Below are positions 37,243 to 49,014 of a stretch of DNA of 64,000 nt, one piece after another. Numbering within the stretch: the stretch's first letter is position 1; every line of letters begins with the position of its first letter. Under the pieces are notes generated by a model that had not been told where the DNA came from, did no database searches, and saw only the letters and a program-made list of their open reading frames with translations. Position numbers and translations under genes: made by a program. This DNA comes from Nitrospira sp. (GTDB taxonomy: Bacteria; Nitrospirota; Nitrospiria; Nitrospirales; Nitrospiraceae). Location: assembly GCA_024998625.1 (NCBI GenBank), contig JACOEL010000001.1, positions 1-64,000 on the forward strand, in the 5' to 3' direction.

Positions 37243-38043
37243 TCAGCAGAGTTCGATCCGTTGGCCGCGTTCGACCTTCAAGCGGTCAGCCGCGCGTCCT
37301 TCCTTCAGGAATATTTCCACATATCCGTTACTGTTGATCAGGGCCTGAGGGGCATCGGGCGAACCCTCCGCATAACTTCGCACCAATCCGTCGATTGTGA
37401 TCCCGCCGATGCGGATGTAGGGCTCGGCGCGTTTGGTCAGACCACGCACTTCCTTGAGGTGGTAGGCCGTGAGATTCGAGATGAGATTGCCGAAACGATC
37501 GATATAAAGAATCTGTCCCGCCATCACATGTTTGTCCCAGGCCGGTTCCGCAGTCGGCAGGCGTTCGTAGTTCGGCACGAGTCGCCCGAACGAGCCGATC
37601 GGTTGGCCCTTGGTCAACCAGGCAGCTGCCGGCGCGAAGAGATCGCGCCCATCGAACGTCGCCCCGTCGGAGTCCAATCGATACTGACGGTTTTCGATCT
37701 GCCGCACTTCGACGCCCTGTTCTTCCTCGTAGATATGCGTGAACAGGCCGTTGTCCGGCCCGATGAAGACATAGCGCGACGACGACACGAGCAGCGGCCG
37801 CCTAGTGCCGCCGACGCCGGGATCCACGACGGCCACATGGATCGTTCCGTCCGGGAAATAGCGATAGCAGGATTTGAGAAGGTACGCGGCCTCCGCCACA
37901 TCGTGCGGTGTGACGTGATGAGAGAGATCCACGATCCGGGCCTGCGGATTGATATTGAGGATGACGCCCTTCATGCTGGCGACGAAATAGTCGCGTTCGC
38001 CGAAATCCGTCAGGAGCGTGATGAGCGGGATCGTTACCGGCAT
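37243..38043 (-). CDS. SAM hydroxide adenosyltransferase (DUF62) family protein
   Basis: This 266-residue protein has the DUF62 signature: LITLLTDFGERDYFVASMKGVI at the start, IVDLSHHVTPHDVAEAAYLL, VHVAVVDPGVGGTRRPLLV, FIGPDNGLFT and NLISNLTAYHL. Characterised members split SAM into adenosine and methionine using hydroxide, and chlorinase/fluorinase relatives use halides. The family's Asp residues are kept; the 20-residue loop of the fluorinase is absent, fitting a hydrolase. It follows greA after 80 bases and ends the pyrimidine series. Confidence 0.9.
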   Translation of the reverse strand: MPVTIPLITLLTDFGERDYFVASMKGVILNINPQARIVDLSHHVTPHDVAEAAYLLKSCYRYFPDGTIHVAVVDPGVGGTRRPLLVSSSRYVFIGPDNGLFTHIYEEEQGVEVRQIENRQYRLDSDGATFDGRDLFAPAAAWLTKGQPIGSFGRLVPNYERLPTAEPAWDKHVMAGQILYIDRFGNLISNLTAYHLKEVRGLTKRAEPYIRIGGITIDGLVRSYAEGSPDAPQALINSNGYVEIFLKEGRAADRLKVERGQRIELC

Positions 38044-38123
38044 GGCGCAGACAAGACCTGAATGCCCGAAGGCCGTCCAGCAGAGGTGAGAGACTCTGAG
38101 TCGGTGCTCGTCGACATCGGCGC

Positions 38124-38600
38124 CTAGAGTTCCTCGAACCGAATTTCCATCACTTCGTACTCGACGACCTTCGCGGGCGTGGTCACTTCCACCACGTCTC
38201 CTACCCGCTTCCCGATGAGGGCGCGCCCGACCGGCGATTGGACGGAGATGCGGGAGAATTTCAAATCGGCCTCATCCTGCCCCACCAGGGTATATTGCTT
38301 CTTGGCTTGTGCTTCCTGCTCGATCAGTACCACGGTGGCGCCGAACACGACCGTCTCGCTGGTGCGCCCCGCAATGTCGATGATCCGGCAGTCGGCCAGT
38401 TTGCCCTTCAGCTCGGCCAACCGTGCTTCGATAAAACCCTGGCGTTCCTTGGCCGCATCGTATTCGGCGTTTTCGCTCAGATCGCCATGTGCGCGCGCTT
38501 CCGCAATGGCCTCGATTACCCGCGGTCGCTCGACCTTGTGCAGCCGGTCCAATTCGGCTTTCAGCGCTTCGTATCCTTTTCTCGTGATCGGTGTCGGCAT
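38124..38600 (-). CDS. greA: Transcription elongation factor GreA
   Basis: This 158-residue protein rescues backtracked RNA polymerase by stimulating transcript cleavage. It has the N-terminal coiled coil with the acidic tip (HGDLSENAEYDAAKERQGFIEARL, about 38-61) and the C-terminal FKBP-like domain (SPVGRALIGKRVGDVVEVTTPAKVVEYEV). Length is exactly typical. ATG 38600 follows a GGGGGAAG stretch; longer frames run into non-family sequence. carB-greA order is a common bacterial neighbourhood. Confidence 0.96.
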   Translation of the reverse strand: MPTPITRKGYEALKAELDRLHKVERPRVIEAIAEARAHGDLSENAEYDAAKERQGFIEARLAELKGKLADCRIIDIAGRTSETVVFGATVVLIEQEAQAKKQYTLVGQDEADLKFSRISVQSPVGRALIGKRVGDVVEVTTPAKVVEYEVMEIRFEEL

Positions 38601-38744
38601 ATCTTCCCCCCGATGACCATTGAAACCGGTTTTTCTTATTGCGTGTCGGTGGTCTTTCCGGTCGCCCCGCATCCAGGAAGGCAGCTGACTTTCGACAGCC
38701 CGCCTGGAACCTGTTGTCAATTGCCTGTTTGTACGCGGCGTCGC

Positions 38745-41700
38745 TCAATGCATCCGGTGATACTCCTGCAAGGCTCGAATGGCAAGCCCCTTTTTCAACA
38801 AGGCTTCGATCCCCATCACCGCAGCTAGTGCACCCCGCATGGTGGTGTAGTACGGCACGCCTTTGTGCAGAGCCTCGCGTCGAATGGACAACGAGTCGGT
38901 CTGAGCCGAAGCGGTGCGCACGGTATTGACCACCAATGCCACCTCGCCGTTTTTGATATGATCGACGATGTGCGGGCGGCCCTCCTGGACCTTGTTGACG
39001 ACGTCCACGCACATCCCCTGTTCGCTCAGGTAGAGCGCGGTGCCTGAAGTCGCCGTGATACGGAACCCTAGCGCGACAAGCCGCCGGGCGACATCGAAGG
39101 CCCCTGCCCGGTCTTCGCTCTTCACGCTGATGAAGGCGGTGCCGGAGGTCGGCAGAATGGCGCCAGCGCCGGCCTGGGATTTGACGAAGGCCCATCCGAA
39201 GTCGCTGTCGATCCCCATGACTTCTCCGGTGGATTTCATTTCTGGGCCCAGGAGCACATCCACGCCTGCGAACTTCGTGAATGGGAACACGGCTTCCTTC
39301 ACCGAAAGATGTGTCGGCGTCGGAGCGGTGGTGAAGTTCAGCTGTTGCAGCGACTTGCCGACCATGACCTTCATCGCCAATTTGGCGAGCGGAACGCCGA
39401 TGGCCTTGCTGACGAAGGGCACGGTCCGCGATCCGCGCGGGTTGACCTCCAGGACATAAATCGTCTGATCCTTCACGGCGAATTGCGCATTCATGAGACC
39501 GATGACACCGAGTTCCAAGGCGAGCGCCGTCATTTGCCGTCGGATCTCCTCGATGATCGTCGCATCCAGTGTGTAGGGAGGCAGCGAACAGGCCGAGTCG
39601 CCCGAGTGGACTCCCGCTTCCTCGATGTGTTCCATGATACCGGCGACGACCACGGTCGTCCCGTCGGAAATGGCATCGGCGTCAATTTCGATGGCATCGC
39701 GCAAGTACTGATCGATCAGCACCGGGTGTTTTTCCGATGCCTTGACTGCCGTGCTCATGTAGTGGAGCAGTCCCGCTTCGTCGTATACGATTTGCATCGA
39801 CCGTCCGCCGAGCACATACGATGGCCGCACTATCACGGGATAGGTAATCTCGGCGGCGATCCTCAAGGCTTCTTCGACGGAATGGGCCATTCCGCTTTCG
39901 GCCTGACGTAATCTGAGTTTGTCGAGTAACTCACGGAAACGGGCGCGATCTTCCGCGCGGTCGATCGCATCCGGACTGGTACCGAGAATCCTGACACCTG
40001 CGCGGGACAGGGAGAGCGCCAGTTTCAAGGGCGTCTGTCCTCCGAATTGCAGCACCACACCCATCGGTTGTTCCCGTTCCACGATATTGAGCACGTCTTC
40101 TTCCGTCAACGGTTCGAAGTAGAGCCGGTCGGAGGTATCATAGTCCGTGCTGACCGTTTCCGGATTGCAGTTGACCATGATGGTTTCAATCTGCTCTTCC
40201 CGAAGTGCCATGGCCGCGTGCACACAGCAGTAGTCGAACTCGATCCCCTGCCCGATCCGGTTCGGTCCGCCGCCGAGAATGACGACTTTCTTTTTGTCGG
40301 TCGGCCGGGCTTCACATTCCCGCTCGTAGGTCGAGTAGAGATACGGCGTATGGGCTTCAAATTCGGCCGCACAGGTATCGACCCGCTTGTAGGTCACACT
40401 TCGAGGCTGAGCTCCTTGGCTCAATGCCAGCCGCCAGCCGCGAACGGTCTGTTGTTCCACTCCCAGGAGTTGAGCCAGGCGTGGGTCGGAGAATCCCAGT
40501 TCCTTCGCCTGGATCAGGAGATCCGGTTGCAGGCCTGTGGCGCCGAGTGTCGCTCGTTCCGCGACGAGTCGCGATTCGAATTCGATCAGTTCCCGAATCT
40601 GTTGCAGAAACCAGGGATCGATCTTGGTGAGTGCGAATAATTCTTGATTCGGCATGCCGAGCCGCATGCCGTCGGCCAGCCGCCAAAGCCGGTCTGGTAG
40701 CGGTGTGCGGACTGCCTTGCGGACCTGCTCCATAGCCTCTTCCCGGTCGAGACCGGGTGGCACCGCAAGATCCAGTCCCATCTTCGAGCTGAATCCGAAC
40801 TGATCGACTTCCATGGACCGAATCGCTTTCTGCAGCGATTCTTTGAAGGTTCGTCCGATGGCCATGACCTCGCCCACCGACTTCATCTGTGTGGTCAGCG
40901 TGGGGTCGGCTCCGGGGAACTTCTGAAAGGCAAAGCGCGGAATCTTGACGACGATGTAGTCGATGGTCGGCTCGAACGAGGCTTTCGTCACCCCGGTAAT
41001 GTCGTTCGGGATTTCGTCGAGAGTGTAGCCGACGGCCAGCTTGGCCGCGATCTTGGCGATGGGAAATCCCGTGGCTTTCGACGCCAGGGCCGAGCTTCTG
41101 GAGACGCGCGGATTCATCTCGATGACGACCATTTCTCCGTTGGCGGGGTTCATGCCGAATTGGATGTTGGCTCCGCCAGTGTCGACGCCGATCTCACGAA
41201 TGATCCGCACGGCCGCATCGCGCAGCATTTGATATTCTTTGTCGGTCAGGGTGAGTGCCGGGGCTACCGTAATACTATCGCCGGTGTGCACCCCCATCGG
41301 ATCGAGATTCTCGATCGGGCAGATGATGACCACGTTGTCCTTCATGTCGCGCATCACTTCCAGTTCGAACTCTTTCCATCCGATGACGGACTGCTCGATG
41401 AGCACCTGGCGAACCGGACTCATGGACAGGCCCCATTCCACCTGCGTCCTGAATTCTTCGATGTTGTAGGCAATGTTGCCTCCGGTGCCGCCCATCGTAA
41501 AGGAAGGCCGGACGATTGCGGGAAACTGAATGCGTTTGACCTGTTCTTCTGCTTCCCACAAAGACGTCGCCACGCCGCTGTCGGGCACGCGCAGGCCGAT
41601 TTTCCACATGGCCTGCCGGAACGCATCGCGATCCTCGGCCTTATGGATAGCCGCGATCGACGCGCCGATCAACCTGACGCCGTATTTTTCGAGGACCCCG

Positions 41701-42014
41701 CGCTTGGCCAAACCGATGGCGGTGTTCAGCGCCGTCTGTCCACCCATGGTGGGCAGGAGCGCATCGGGCCGTTCGCACTCGATGACCTTTTCGACCACGT
41801 CGAGCGTGATTGGTTCGATATACGTGCGGTCCGCAAAATCCGGGTCGGTCATGATCGTCGCCGGATTGCTGTTGATCAGGATCACGCGGTAGCCCTCTTC
41901 CTTGAGGGCCTTGCAGGCCTGCGTGCCGGAATAGTCGAATTCGCACGCCTGCCCGATGACGATGGGGCCGGAGCCGATCAAAAGAATGGAGCGGATGTCT
42001 GTCCGTCGTGGCAC
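38745..42014 (-). CDS. carB: Carbamoyl-phosphate synthase large subunit
   Basis: This 1089-residue protein has two ATP-grasp halves ([24 protein letters not shown] and [23 protein letters not shown]) joined by an oligomerisation region, with a C-terminal MGS-like allosteric domain. It makes carbamoyl phosphate from bicarbonate, ATP and CarA-derived ammonia. It is slightly longer than E. coli CarB. GTG 42014 is chosen because GAGGT lies 5-6 bases upstream; it begins [11 protein letters not shown] as in the family. An M48 protease and SppA genes separate it from carA. Confidence 0.97.
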   Translation of the reverse strand: MPRRTDIRSILLIGSGPIVIGQACEFDYSGTQACKALKEEGYRVILINSNPATIMTDPDFADRTYIEPITLDVVEKVIECERPDALLPTMGGQTALNTAIGLAKRGVLEKYGVRLIGASIAAIHKAEDRDAFRQAMWKIGLRVPDSGVATSLWEAEEQVKRIQFPAIVRPSFTMGGTGGNIAYNIEEFRTQVEWGLSMSPVRQVLIEQSVIGWKEFELEVMRDMKDNVVIICPIENLDPMGVHTGDSITVAPALTLTDKEYQMLRDAAVRIIREIGVDTGGANIQFGMNPANGEMVVIEMNPRVSRSSALASKATGFPIAKIAAKLAVGYTLDEIPNDITGVTKASFEPTIDYIVVKIPRFAFQKFPGADPTLTTQMKSVGEVMAIGRTFKESLQKAIRSMEVDQFGFSSKMGLDLAVPPGLDREEAMEQVRKAVRTPLPDRLWRLADGMRLGMPNQELFALTKIDPWFLQQIRELIEFESRLVAERATLGATGLQPDLLIQAKELGFSDPRLAQLLGVEQQTVRGWRLALSQGAQPRSVTYKRVDTCAAEFEAHTPYLYSTYERECEARPTDKKKVVILGGGPNRIGQGIEFDYCCVHAAMALREEQIETIMVNCNPETVSTDYDTSDRLYFEPLTEEDVLNIVEREQPMGVVLQFGGQTPLKLALSLSRAGVRILGTSPDAIDRAEDRARFRELLDKLRLRQAESGMAHSVEEALRIAAEITYPVIVRPSYVLGGRSMQIVYDEAGLLHYMSTAVKASEKHPVLIDQYLRDAIEIDADAISDGTTVVVAGIMEHIEEAGVHSGDSACSLPPYTLDATIIEEIRRQMTALALELGVIGLMNAQFAVKDQTIYVLEVNPRGSRTVPFVSKAIGVPLAKLAMKVMVGKSLQQLNFTTAPTPTHLSVKEAVFPFTKFAGVDVLLGPEMKSTGEVMGIDSDFGWAFVKSQAGAGAILPTSGTAFISVKSEDRAGAFDVARRLVALGFRITATSGTALYLSEQGMCVDVVNKVQEGRPHIVDHIKNGEVALVVNTVRTASAQTDSLSIRREALHKGVPYYTTMRGALAAVMGIEALLKKGLAIRALQEYHRMH

Positions 42015-42035
42015 AATTGACCTCAACTCAAGAAG

Positions 42036-43019
42036 TTAGCCGGTCGGCAGAGGCGCCTCGGGCATGGGCCCCACCGGTGGCCGGTAGGGTTGGATCGGCC
42101 CGAACGGGATCGCCGGGGCCTTTCCTGCGGGATGATAGTGTTTCATCGCGTCCGGGATCCAGGCCTCGATCTGATTGATACGAGTCACATCGGACGGATG
42201 GGTCGAGAGAAATTCCGGAATGGCCTGCTGCGAGCGGAAACAGAGTTTATTGATCATGGCGCGCGGACAGCCGCTCATGCGTTCCCAGAAGGCGACCGCT
42301 TCGCGCGGGTCGTATCCGGCCTCGGCCATCAAGCGCAGGCCGATGAAATCCGCTTCCGATTCCTGCCGACGGTCGAAAGGCAATGAGACTCCGATACCGT
42401 AGACGGTCATGGCCGCCATGGCCGCATCCGGGCGACCCGCTGCCGCGCCGGCGCCCAGGGCCGCCAATTGTCCGATCTGTTCGAGCACACTGCGACTCAT
42501 CCGTTCCGCTCCGTGGCGCTGCAGGGCATGCGCAACCTCATGACCCATGACGGTCGCCAACCCGTCTTCAGTTTTCGTGACCTTCAAAATTCCGGTGAAC
42601 ACCGCCACCTTGCCGCCGGGAAGCGCGAAGGCGTTGATCGTGCGATCGTCCTGAATGACCGCGAATTCCCACTGATACTCAGGCTTATTGGCCGCCTTGG
42701 CGATGCGATTCCCGACCCGGTGCACCATTTCGTTGAGCTCCGGATTTTCGCTCAAGGGAGCCTGCCGGAGCACTTCTCGAAAAGCCGAGAGGCCCATCGC
42801 CATTTCTTTTTCTTCCGAAATATAGATGAACTGTTCCCGCGCGGTGCCGGGCGCCCGCTGGCACCCAGCAAGCGACTGTACCAGGCCTGCCGCCGCGCCG
42901 AGCCCCACTGTCGTCGAGAGGAGATAGGCGGCGCGGATTCCCAGGGCCAAGGCCGCCCGTCTTCCCATCGGGGTGTTGAGTATGCGGTCGATTGAATGTC
43001 GGTCTGATGGACGCATCAT
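42036..43019 (-). CDS. M48-family metalloprotease lipoprotein
   Basis: This 327-residue exported protein has a long N-terminal signal with twin-Arg-like GRRAALALG and a lipobox QSLAGC (Cys53). It has the zinc protease motif HEVAH (160-164) with a third ligand in ESEADFIGLRLM. It resembles BepA/LoiP periplasmic proteases that survey outer-membrane proteins. ATG 43019 has GGAG at good distance. It sits between sppA and carB, so an envelope-quality gene is embedded in the pyrimidine operon. Confidence 0.9.
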   Translation of the reverse strand: MMRPSDRHSIDRILNTPMGRRAALALGIRAAYLLSTTVGLGAAAGLVQSLAGCQRAPGTAREQFIYISEEKEMAMGLSAFREVLRQAPLSENPELNEMVHRVGNRIAKAANKPEYQWEFAVIQDDRTINAFALPGGKVAVFTGILKVTKTEDGLATVMGHEVAHALQRHGAERMSRSVLEQIGQLAALGAGAAAGRPDAAMAAMTVYGIGVSLPFDRRQESEADFIGLRLMAEAGYDPREAVAFWERMSGCPRAMINKLCFRSQQAIPEFLSTHPSDVTRINQIEAWIPDAMKHYHPAGKAPAIPFGPIQPYRPPVGPMPEAPLPTG

Positions 43020-43066
43020 GTCCACTCCATTCAATCAGCACCAGGCGCGGGATGCAACTCACCGCC

Positions 43067-44143
43067 TCAAGGCATCCACAGATACATGAACTGCGGAGAC
43101 CCGCCTCGCACGACCGAGAGCACATCGATGTTCGCCAGGCTGGCCAGGCTCGGCGCCGGCGCGACCAATCTCGAGTAGACATTGTTCTGGTATTCGCCCG
43201 GTCTGCGATAGGTCACCACTCGCGCTTCTGTGAGGCCGGCTTTTTTCTTCGCCAGCTCGATGGCATCATCGAGATACCCGATGTCATCCACCAGCCCGGA
43301 AGCTTTCGCCTGCTCGCCGGAATAAATCCGGCCGTCGGCCAGCTTCCTGATGGTCTCGCCGTTCATGTTCGGGCGACCGTCCTGCACGACCTGGAGGAAT
43401 CGCTGATAAAAGCCGTCGATGACGCCTTGGAAAATCGCGCGTTCCTCCGGCAGCATCGCCCGGAAGGGCGAGCCCATATCCTTACGCGGTCCGGAGGTGA
43501 CGGCATTGGTCTCTACGCCGACCTTTTCGAGCAGCCCTCTGGCGTTGACGGTCAACATGATGACGCCGATGCTGCCGGTGACGGTCGACGGATGAGCGAG
43601 CACGGTATCGGCTGCGGCCGCGATGTAGTACCCGCCGGAGGCGCCCACATCCATGATGGAGGCCACAATCGGAATCTTCCGGCTGGTCTTGAACGACTTG
43701 AGTTCGTGATAAATGATGTCGGAGGCTGTGACGGTGCCGCCCGGACTGTTGATCCGGAGCACGACGGCCTTGATGCGCTCATCCTTCGTGGCCCGCTCCA
43801 GCTCTTCTTTCACGGTCGCGAGCATGCCGGGCGAAGAATAAAACCCGTCCTTATTTTCGGAGCTGATCACACCCGACACGTCCATCAGCAGAACTTTGTC
43901 TTTGCCCGTCCCGCTGACTTTATGTTCCTCAAGCGCGCCCGGTCCCGGCGGCAGATTGATCGTGACACAGGCGGCCTGTATGAGAGCCAGGACAAGCACG
44001 GCAACACCAGTACAGAGATGCCACAGGCTGAGGGCCTTTCCGCGCTTGCGGTTCGTGACGAGGCGGCGGACATGCGGCTTGGCATTCGGCTGCAGATCGT
44101 TTGCCACACTAGACAGGTCAACGTCGGGCAGGCTCCTATGCAT
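43067..44143 (-). CDS. sppA: Signal peptide peptidase SppA (S49 family)
   Basis: This 358-residue inner-membrane serine protease has a membrane anchor near residues 40-60 and a short-type single S49 domain. Visible: [33 protein letters not shown], and the catalytic Ser block [33 protein letters not shown]; the general-base Lys is expected near [11 protein letters not shown]. It clears cleaved signal peptides. ATG 44143 follows GGAG and overlaps the carA stop by eight bases. Confidence 0.93.
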   Translation of the reverse strand: MHRSLPDVDLSSVANDLQPNAKPHVRRLVTNRKRGKALSLWHLCTGVAVLVLALIQAACVTINLPPGPGALEEHKVSGTGKDKVLLMDVSGVISSENKDGFYSSPGMLATVKEELERATKDERIKAVVLRINSPGGTVTASDIIYHELKSFKTSRKIPIVASIMDVGASGGYYIAAAADTVLAHPSTVTGSIGVIMLTVNARGLLEKVGVETNAVTSGPRKDMGSPFRAMLPEERAIFQGVIDGFYQRFLQVVQDGRPNMNGETIRKLADGRIYSGEQAKASGLVDDIGYLDDAIELAKKKAGLTEARVVTYRRPGEYQNNVYSRLVAPAPSLASLANIDVLSVVRGGSPQFMYLWMP

Positions 44144-45320
44144 GGTGTGTCTCCATCAATGCGACAAATTGTTCAAAGAGATAGGCCGAGTCGTGCGGCC
44201 CCGGTGCCGCTTCAGGGTGATATTGGACGGAGAAAACCGGGCGGTCCAGACACATCATGCCTTCGACGGATCCGTCGTTGAGACTGGTATGGGTCAACTG
44301 CACGCGCCCGAACGGCGTGTCTACAATCGGCATGTCCTGTCCTTGCGCCGGTGCCCCGATCGGGAAGCGTACGGCGAAGTTATGGTTCTGCGAGGTGATC
44401 TCGACCTTCCTTGTCCGGAGGTCGATGACCGGGTGATTGGCGCCATGGTGGCCGAACTTCAGTTTGTAGGTGGAGAAGCCAAGCGCCAGGCCGAGCAATT
44501 GATGGCCTAAACAGATGCCGAAAATCGGTAACCGGCCGATCAGTTCCCGAAGCGCGTTCATGGCATAGGGCACCCCCTCCGGGTCCCCTGGGCCGTTCGA
44601 GAGGAACAATCCCTGAGGATTGAGGGCCAGCACGTCCTTCGCCGGGGTGGACGCGGGCACCACGGTGACCTTGCAGCCGACATCGACGAGCCGCCGGAGA
44701 ATGTTCTGTTTGACGCCGAAATCATAGGCCACCACACGCCAGGTTTTTCGTGCTGCCTGCGCGGCGCCGGGCGTGAGCAGCGTCAGCTTCGGCGCCCAGT
44801 CGCCGGTTCCGGCTGTCCAGGTGTAGCGCCGGTCGCAGGTCACGGTCGCGGCCAGATCCCGTCCGATGATGCTCGGCGCCTTCCGCGCCTTGTCTGCGAG
44901 GCGACGCGGATCGAGATCGATGTGGGAAATCACGCCTGGCTGGGCGCCCTTCTCCCGCAGATGTGTGGTGAGGGCTCTGGTGTCGACGCCTTCGATCGCC
45001 ACGATGTTCGCGGCCTGCAAATATTCCTGAAGCGCGGCCTTGCTGCGCCAATTGCTCGCCAGCCGGCTGGACTCCTTGACGACGAATCCTTCCGCCCAGA
45101 TCCGGGTGGACTCGATGTCTTCCGGCGTGACACCGTAGTTGCCGATATGCGGGCAGGTCATGGTCACGATCTGTCCACGATAGGAGGGATCGGTCAACAC
45201 TTCCTGATAGCCGGTCATGGCCGTGTTGAACACGACTTCGCCGCCGGTCTCACCTTCTGCTCCGAGGGCCCGTCCTTCGAACCAGGTTCCGTCGGCGAGC
45301 GCAAGAATCGCTTTCTTCAA
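44136..45320 (-). CDS. carA: Carbamoyl-phosphate synthase small subunit
   Basis: This 394-residue glutaminase delivers ammonia to CarB. It begins [17 protein letters not shown] and [20 protein letters not shown], and has the nucleophile Cys in [15 protein letters not shown] (about 268) and the His/Glu in [14 protein letters not shown]. The start is TTG 45320 with GGAG 5 bases upstream; no better ATG exists. It lies between the DUF4149 gene and sppA. Confidence 0.96.
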   Translation of the reverse strand: MKKAILALADGTWFEGRALGAEGETGGEVVFNTAMTGYQEVLTDPSYRGQIVTMTCPHIGNYGVTPEDIESTRIWAEGFVVKESSRLASNWRSKAALQEYLQAANIVAIEGVDTRALTTHLREKGAQPGVISHIDLDPRRLADKARKAPSIIGRDLAATVTCDRRYTWTAGTGDWAPKLTLLTPGAAQAARKTWRVVAYDFGVKQNILRRLVDVGCKVTVVPASTPAKDVLALNPQGLFLSNGPGDPEGVPYAMNALRELIGRLPIFGICLGHQLLGLALGFSTYKLKFGHHGANHPVIDLRTRKVEITSQNHNFAVRFPIGAPAQGQDMPIVDTPFGRVQLTHTSLNDGSVEGMMCLDRPVFSVQYHPEAAPGPHDSAYLFEQFVALMETHHA

Positions 45321-45329
45321 GATGACTCC

Positions 45330-45833
45330 TTATCGAGGGACCCAGGATCGTACGCGCACGGTCAGCAGCGCGATTCCGAGTCCGACATTCACGATATACA
45401 AGGCCCGTACCGGTTTGTGCAGTTGAAAGAATGCTTCGAACGCCGCTTTCCGCGCCTCATCTCCTTTGGAGGCAAAGGCCTGCGCCTGCAGAGCCGCTGC
45501 CTGGGGATGCAGCACAAACGTGATGACTCCCGCGGTGAGGAGCATGGCTCCAAGCAACAGCCATTCGGTTCTGGTGATCTCGCCATCCGCGAGGCCCCTC
45601 TGGAGCAGCCAGGCACGCCACAGGACTCCCGAGGTCAAGATCAGCGCTGATCCGAGCACTAGACGGTTGTACCCGTCGAAGGCGCGGGTCAGAAAAAAGC
45701 CGCCGGTGTCCTGTCCACCGAACGTATTGAACACGGCCGGGATGACGGCGGCAACGAGCACCAAGAGACCGCCGATCCAGACCGCCAGGGCCAGCAACTC
45801 ACAGGTAATACAGGCGATCAGTCCTTGGCGCAC
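45330..45833 (-). CDS. DUF4149/TMEM205-like membrane protein
   Basis: This 167-residue protein has four membrane segments (about 5-30, 50-70, 84-105 and 143-160). The pattern LALAVWIGGLLVLVAAVIPAVFN and FDGYNRLVLGSALILTSG fits the DUF4149 family, whose function is unknown. The start is GTG 45833, 12 bases after the pyrC stop. It occupies a tight position between pyrC and carA, but nothing links it to pyrimidine synthesis. Confidence 0.8.
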   Translation of the reverse strand: MRQGLIACITCELLALAVWIGGLLVLVAAVIPAVFNTFGGQDTGGFFLTRAFDGYNRLVLGSALILTSGVLWRAWLLQRGLADGEITRTEWLLLGAMLLTAGVITFVLHPQAAALQAQAFASKGDEARKAAFEAFFQLHKPVRALYIVNVGLGIALLTVRVRSWVPR

Positions 45834-45845
45834 CGTCTCGAATCC

Positions 45846-47138
45846 CTATGCCTGTCGCTCTGAGCGATCGAGTTCGAACACGACGCGACCGGAGACGATG
45901 GTGGTCGTCACCCGTCCCTTCACCTTCCAGCCGGCGAATGGTGTGTTGCGGCTCTTGGAACGAAACCGTGCCGGGTCCACGTGCCATTCGCTGTTCGGAT
46001 CGACGATGGCGACGTCGGCCGGCGCGCCGATCGCCAGAGTTCCGGCATTGAGACTGAACGCTTTGGCCGGCGCGGTTGCAAGTTTGTCTACCGCGGCTTC
46101 GAGCGTGAGCACCCCGTCATCCACCAGCGCCAGCGTCAGCGGCAGGGCGGTTTCCAGGCCCACGATGCCGAAGGGCGCTTCGGTGAACTCCTGTTGCTTC
46201 TCTTGGGTCGCATGCGGGGCATGGTCGGTCGCGATCACGTCGATGGTTCCGTCGCGGAGTCCTTCCTTGATCGCCTGAACGTCCTGCATAGTCCTCAGCG
46301 GAGGATTCATCTTCGCGTGGGTGTTGTACCCGCGTGTCAGTTCTTCGGTCAGGGTGAAGTGATGCGGACAAGCTTCAGCCGTCACCTTGAGACCGCGTGC
46401 CTTAGCCTCCCGCACCATACGCACCGAGCCGGCGGTGCTGATGTGTGCGAGATGGAGGCGGGCGCCGGTCAGTTCAGCCAGCGAGACATTGCGGGCCACC
46501 ATCACATCTTCCGCCGCGGAGGGAATACCTGGCAGGCCGAGCTCGGTTGAGACCAACCCCTCGTTCATACAGCCGCCTTCGGACAGGTGCAGATCTTCGC
46601 AGTGGTCGACGACCGGCACATCGAACGCGCGCGCATATTCCATGGCGCGTCGCATCACCAGGCTGTTCATCACCGGCTTCCCATCGTCGGAGATCGCCAC
46701 GCAGCCGGCGCGGCGCAGATCGCCGATTTCCGCCAATTCTTTACCTTCTGATTTTTTTGTGATGGCGCCGATTGGATAGAGGTGGGCGTTACCCGCTGCC
46801 TTCGCGCGCTCGAGCATGAATTCGGTGACGGCCTGATTGTCGTTGACGGGATTGGTGTTGGGCATCGCGCAGACGGTGGTGAATCCACCCGCGACGGCCG
46901 CAGCCGTACCCGATTCAATGGTTTCTTTATACTCGAATCCCGGTTCGCGGAAATGCACGTGGAGATCCACGAAGCCCGGAAGCACCAGTTGGCCCCTGGC
47001 TTGAATGACTGTTGCGCCGGCCGGAGCTTTAAGAGCTGGTCCGACTGCCGAGATTGTGCCGTTTTCGATCAGGACATCTGCCACGCCGTTCACGCGTCCT
47101 GGATCGATCACATGACCGCCTTGAATCAGTAGTGTCAT
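45846..47138 (-). CDS. pyrC: Dihydroorotase
   Basis: This 430-residue amidohydrolase of the long (class I) type cyclises carbamoyl-aspartate. It shows LPGFVDLHVHFREPGFEYKETIESGTAAAVAGG (about 55-87, with the two metal His and Arg), VVDHCEDLHLSEGG, LHLAHISTAGSVRMVREAK, TAEACPHHFTLTEE and IATDHAPHATQEK. It is third in the pyr operon; pyrB is 54 bases upstream. Confidence 0.96.
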   Translation of the reverse strand: MTLLIQGGHVIDPGRVNGVADVLIENGTISAVGPALKAPAGATVIQARGQLVLPGFVDLHVHFREPGFEYKETIESGTAAAVAGGFTTVCAMPNTNPVNDNQAVTEFMLERAKAAGNAHLYPIGAITKKSEGKELAEIGDLRRAGCVAISDDGKPVMNSLVMRRAMEYARAFDVPVVDHCEDLHLSEGGCMNEGLVSTELGLPGIPSAAEDVMVARNVSLAELTGARLHLAHISTAGSVRMVREAKARGLKVTAEACPHHFTLTEELTRGYNTHAKMNPPLRTMQDVQAIKEGLRDGTIDVIATDHAPHATQEKQQEFTEAPFGIVGLETALPLTLALVDDGVLTLEAAVDKLATAPAKAFSLNAGTLAIGAPADVAIVDPNSEWHVDPARFRSKSRNTPFAGWKVKGRVTTTIVSGRVVFELDRSERQA

Positions 47139-47192
47139 CGTTCACTCACGAAAGCAAAAGGTAAAAGGATTCACTCGGTCGTCTCGTCCCGC

Positions 47193-48113
47193 TCAGCCGG
47201 CTCCCGACATGAGATACAAAATGCCCATGCGCACGGCCACGCCGTTCGCCACCTGATCCAGAATTACTGACGAGAGACTGTCCGCCACGTCGGGCGCGAT
47301 TTCCACCCCTCGGTTGATGGGGCCCGGATGCATGACGATGGCGCCGGGCTCGGCCAGCTTCACGCGCTCGCCGGTCAATCCATAGTGTCGGGCATATTCC
47401 CGGATGGTCGGAAACAACGCGCGGCCCTGTCGTTCCAGTTGGAGCCGCAACATCATGATCACGTGGGCGCCTCGCAGCGCTTCGTCCAGGTTGTGGTACA
47501 CCTGCACTCCGAGTTGACCGATCTGCAAGGGGATCATGGTCGGCGGTCCGACGACCCGCACTTCCGCCCCGAGTTTCGTCAGGGCAAAAATGTTCGAGCG
47601 AGCGACGCGGCTATGCGCCACATCGCCGACAATTGCGACGCGCAATCCGGCGAAGCCCATTCGCCGGCTGCGGATCGTGTACAGGTCGAGCAGAGCCTGT
47701 GTCGGATGTTCATGCCATCCGTCCCCGGCATTAATGACCGAAGACTTGACGCCCCGCGCCAGCGTCTCTGCCGCGCCGGCCGAGGAGTGTCGCAGGACGA
47801 TGATATCGGCCTGCATGGCTTCGATGTTCCGGGCCGTATCCAAGAGCGTCTCGCCCTTCACCACGCTGCTGGAAGAGGGGGAAAAATTGATCACATCGGC
47901 GCTGAGCCGCTTGGCGGCCAATTCAAACGACGTTCTGGTTCTCGTGCTCGGCTCGAAGAAGAGGTTGACGACCGTCTTGCCTCGTAACGCCGGCACTTTT
48001 TTGATCTCGCGGCCGGAGACTTCCTTGAAGGAATCTGCGGTTTCCAGGATCAACGTGATATCGTCCGCCGACAGGTTGGTCAGGCTGAGCAGGTCTTTCC
48101 GTTTGAGCCCCAC
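47193..48113 (-). CDS. pyrB: Aspartate carbamoyltransferase catalytic subunit
   Basis: This 306-residue enzyme makes carbamoyl-aspartate from carbamoyl phosphate and aspartate. Signature motifs are [19 protein letters not shown] (about 52-70), [31 protein letters not shown] and [10 protein letters not shown]. No regulatory pyrI is adjacent, as in the PyrR-controlled type. The start is GTG 48113 with GGAG 8 bases upstream; it follows pyrR by 14 bases. Confidence 0.97.
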   Translation of the reverse strand: MGLKRKDLLSLTNLSADDITLILETADSFKEVSGREIKKVPALRGKTVVNLFFEPSTRTRTSFELAAKRLSADVINFSPSSSSVVKGETLLDTARNIEAMQADIIVLRHSSAGAAETLARGVKSSVINAGDGWHEHPTQALLDLYTIRSRRMGFAGLRVAIVGDVAHSRVARSNIFALTKLGAEVRVVGPPTMIPLQIGQLGVQVYHNLDEALRGAHVIMMLRLQLERQGRALFPTIREYARHYGLTGERVKLAEPGAIVMHPGPINRGVEIAPDVADSLSSVILDQVANGVAVRMGILYLMSGAG

Positions 48114-48127
48114 GACAATGTCTCCGG

Positions 48128-48793
<666 letters not shown>

Positions 48794-48796
48794 TTA

Positions 48797-48814
48797 CCCA
48801 CCTCACAGGATGAG
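48797..48814 (-). promoter_or_regulatory. PyrR-binding loop in the pyr leader
   Basis: The minus-strand transcript contains UCCUGUGAGG (48810-48801), an exact match to the PyrR consensus UCCNGNGAGG, flanked by CUCA and UGGG, which form its stem. It lies about 10-27 bases from the predicted start of transcription. Confidence 0.85.
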
Positions 48815-48830
48815 CGTTAAAGGCGAGCCG

Positions 48831-48859
48831 ATCTTAACGAGTTGCCCCTACCGTGTCAA
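48831..48859 (-). promoter_or_regulatory. pyr operon promoter
   Basis: On the minus strand TTGACA (48859-48854) is perfect and TAAGAT (48836-48831) follows after 17 bases. Transcription would start near 48824 and give a leader of about 112 bases before pyrR. Confidence 0.8.
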
Positions 48860-48904
48860 GAATTCTATGTGCCGAAGAGCCGGCCTTTCACGACGATGCT
48901 TTCA

Positions 48905-48933
48905 TTGACTCCCTGCATCCCATTTGTTAGCTT
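48905..48933 (+). promoter_or_regulatory. Candidate promoter of tkt
   Basis: TTGACT (48905-48910) and TAGCTT (48928-48933) are 17 bases apart, 82 bases before the tkt ATG. Confidence 0.4.
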
Positions 48934-49014
48934 CGTGCCGTGAGAGGCGGTCCGTCTCTCGATGATCATTCAGTCACCCGGAAATTATCAGCTCCCATCC
49001 TGAAAGGATCGCGC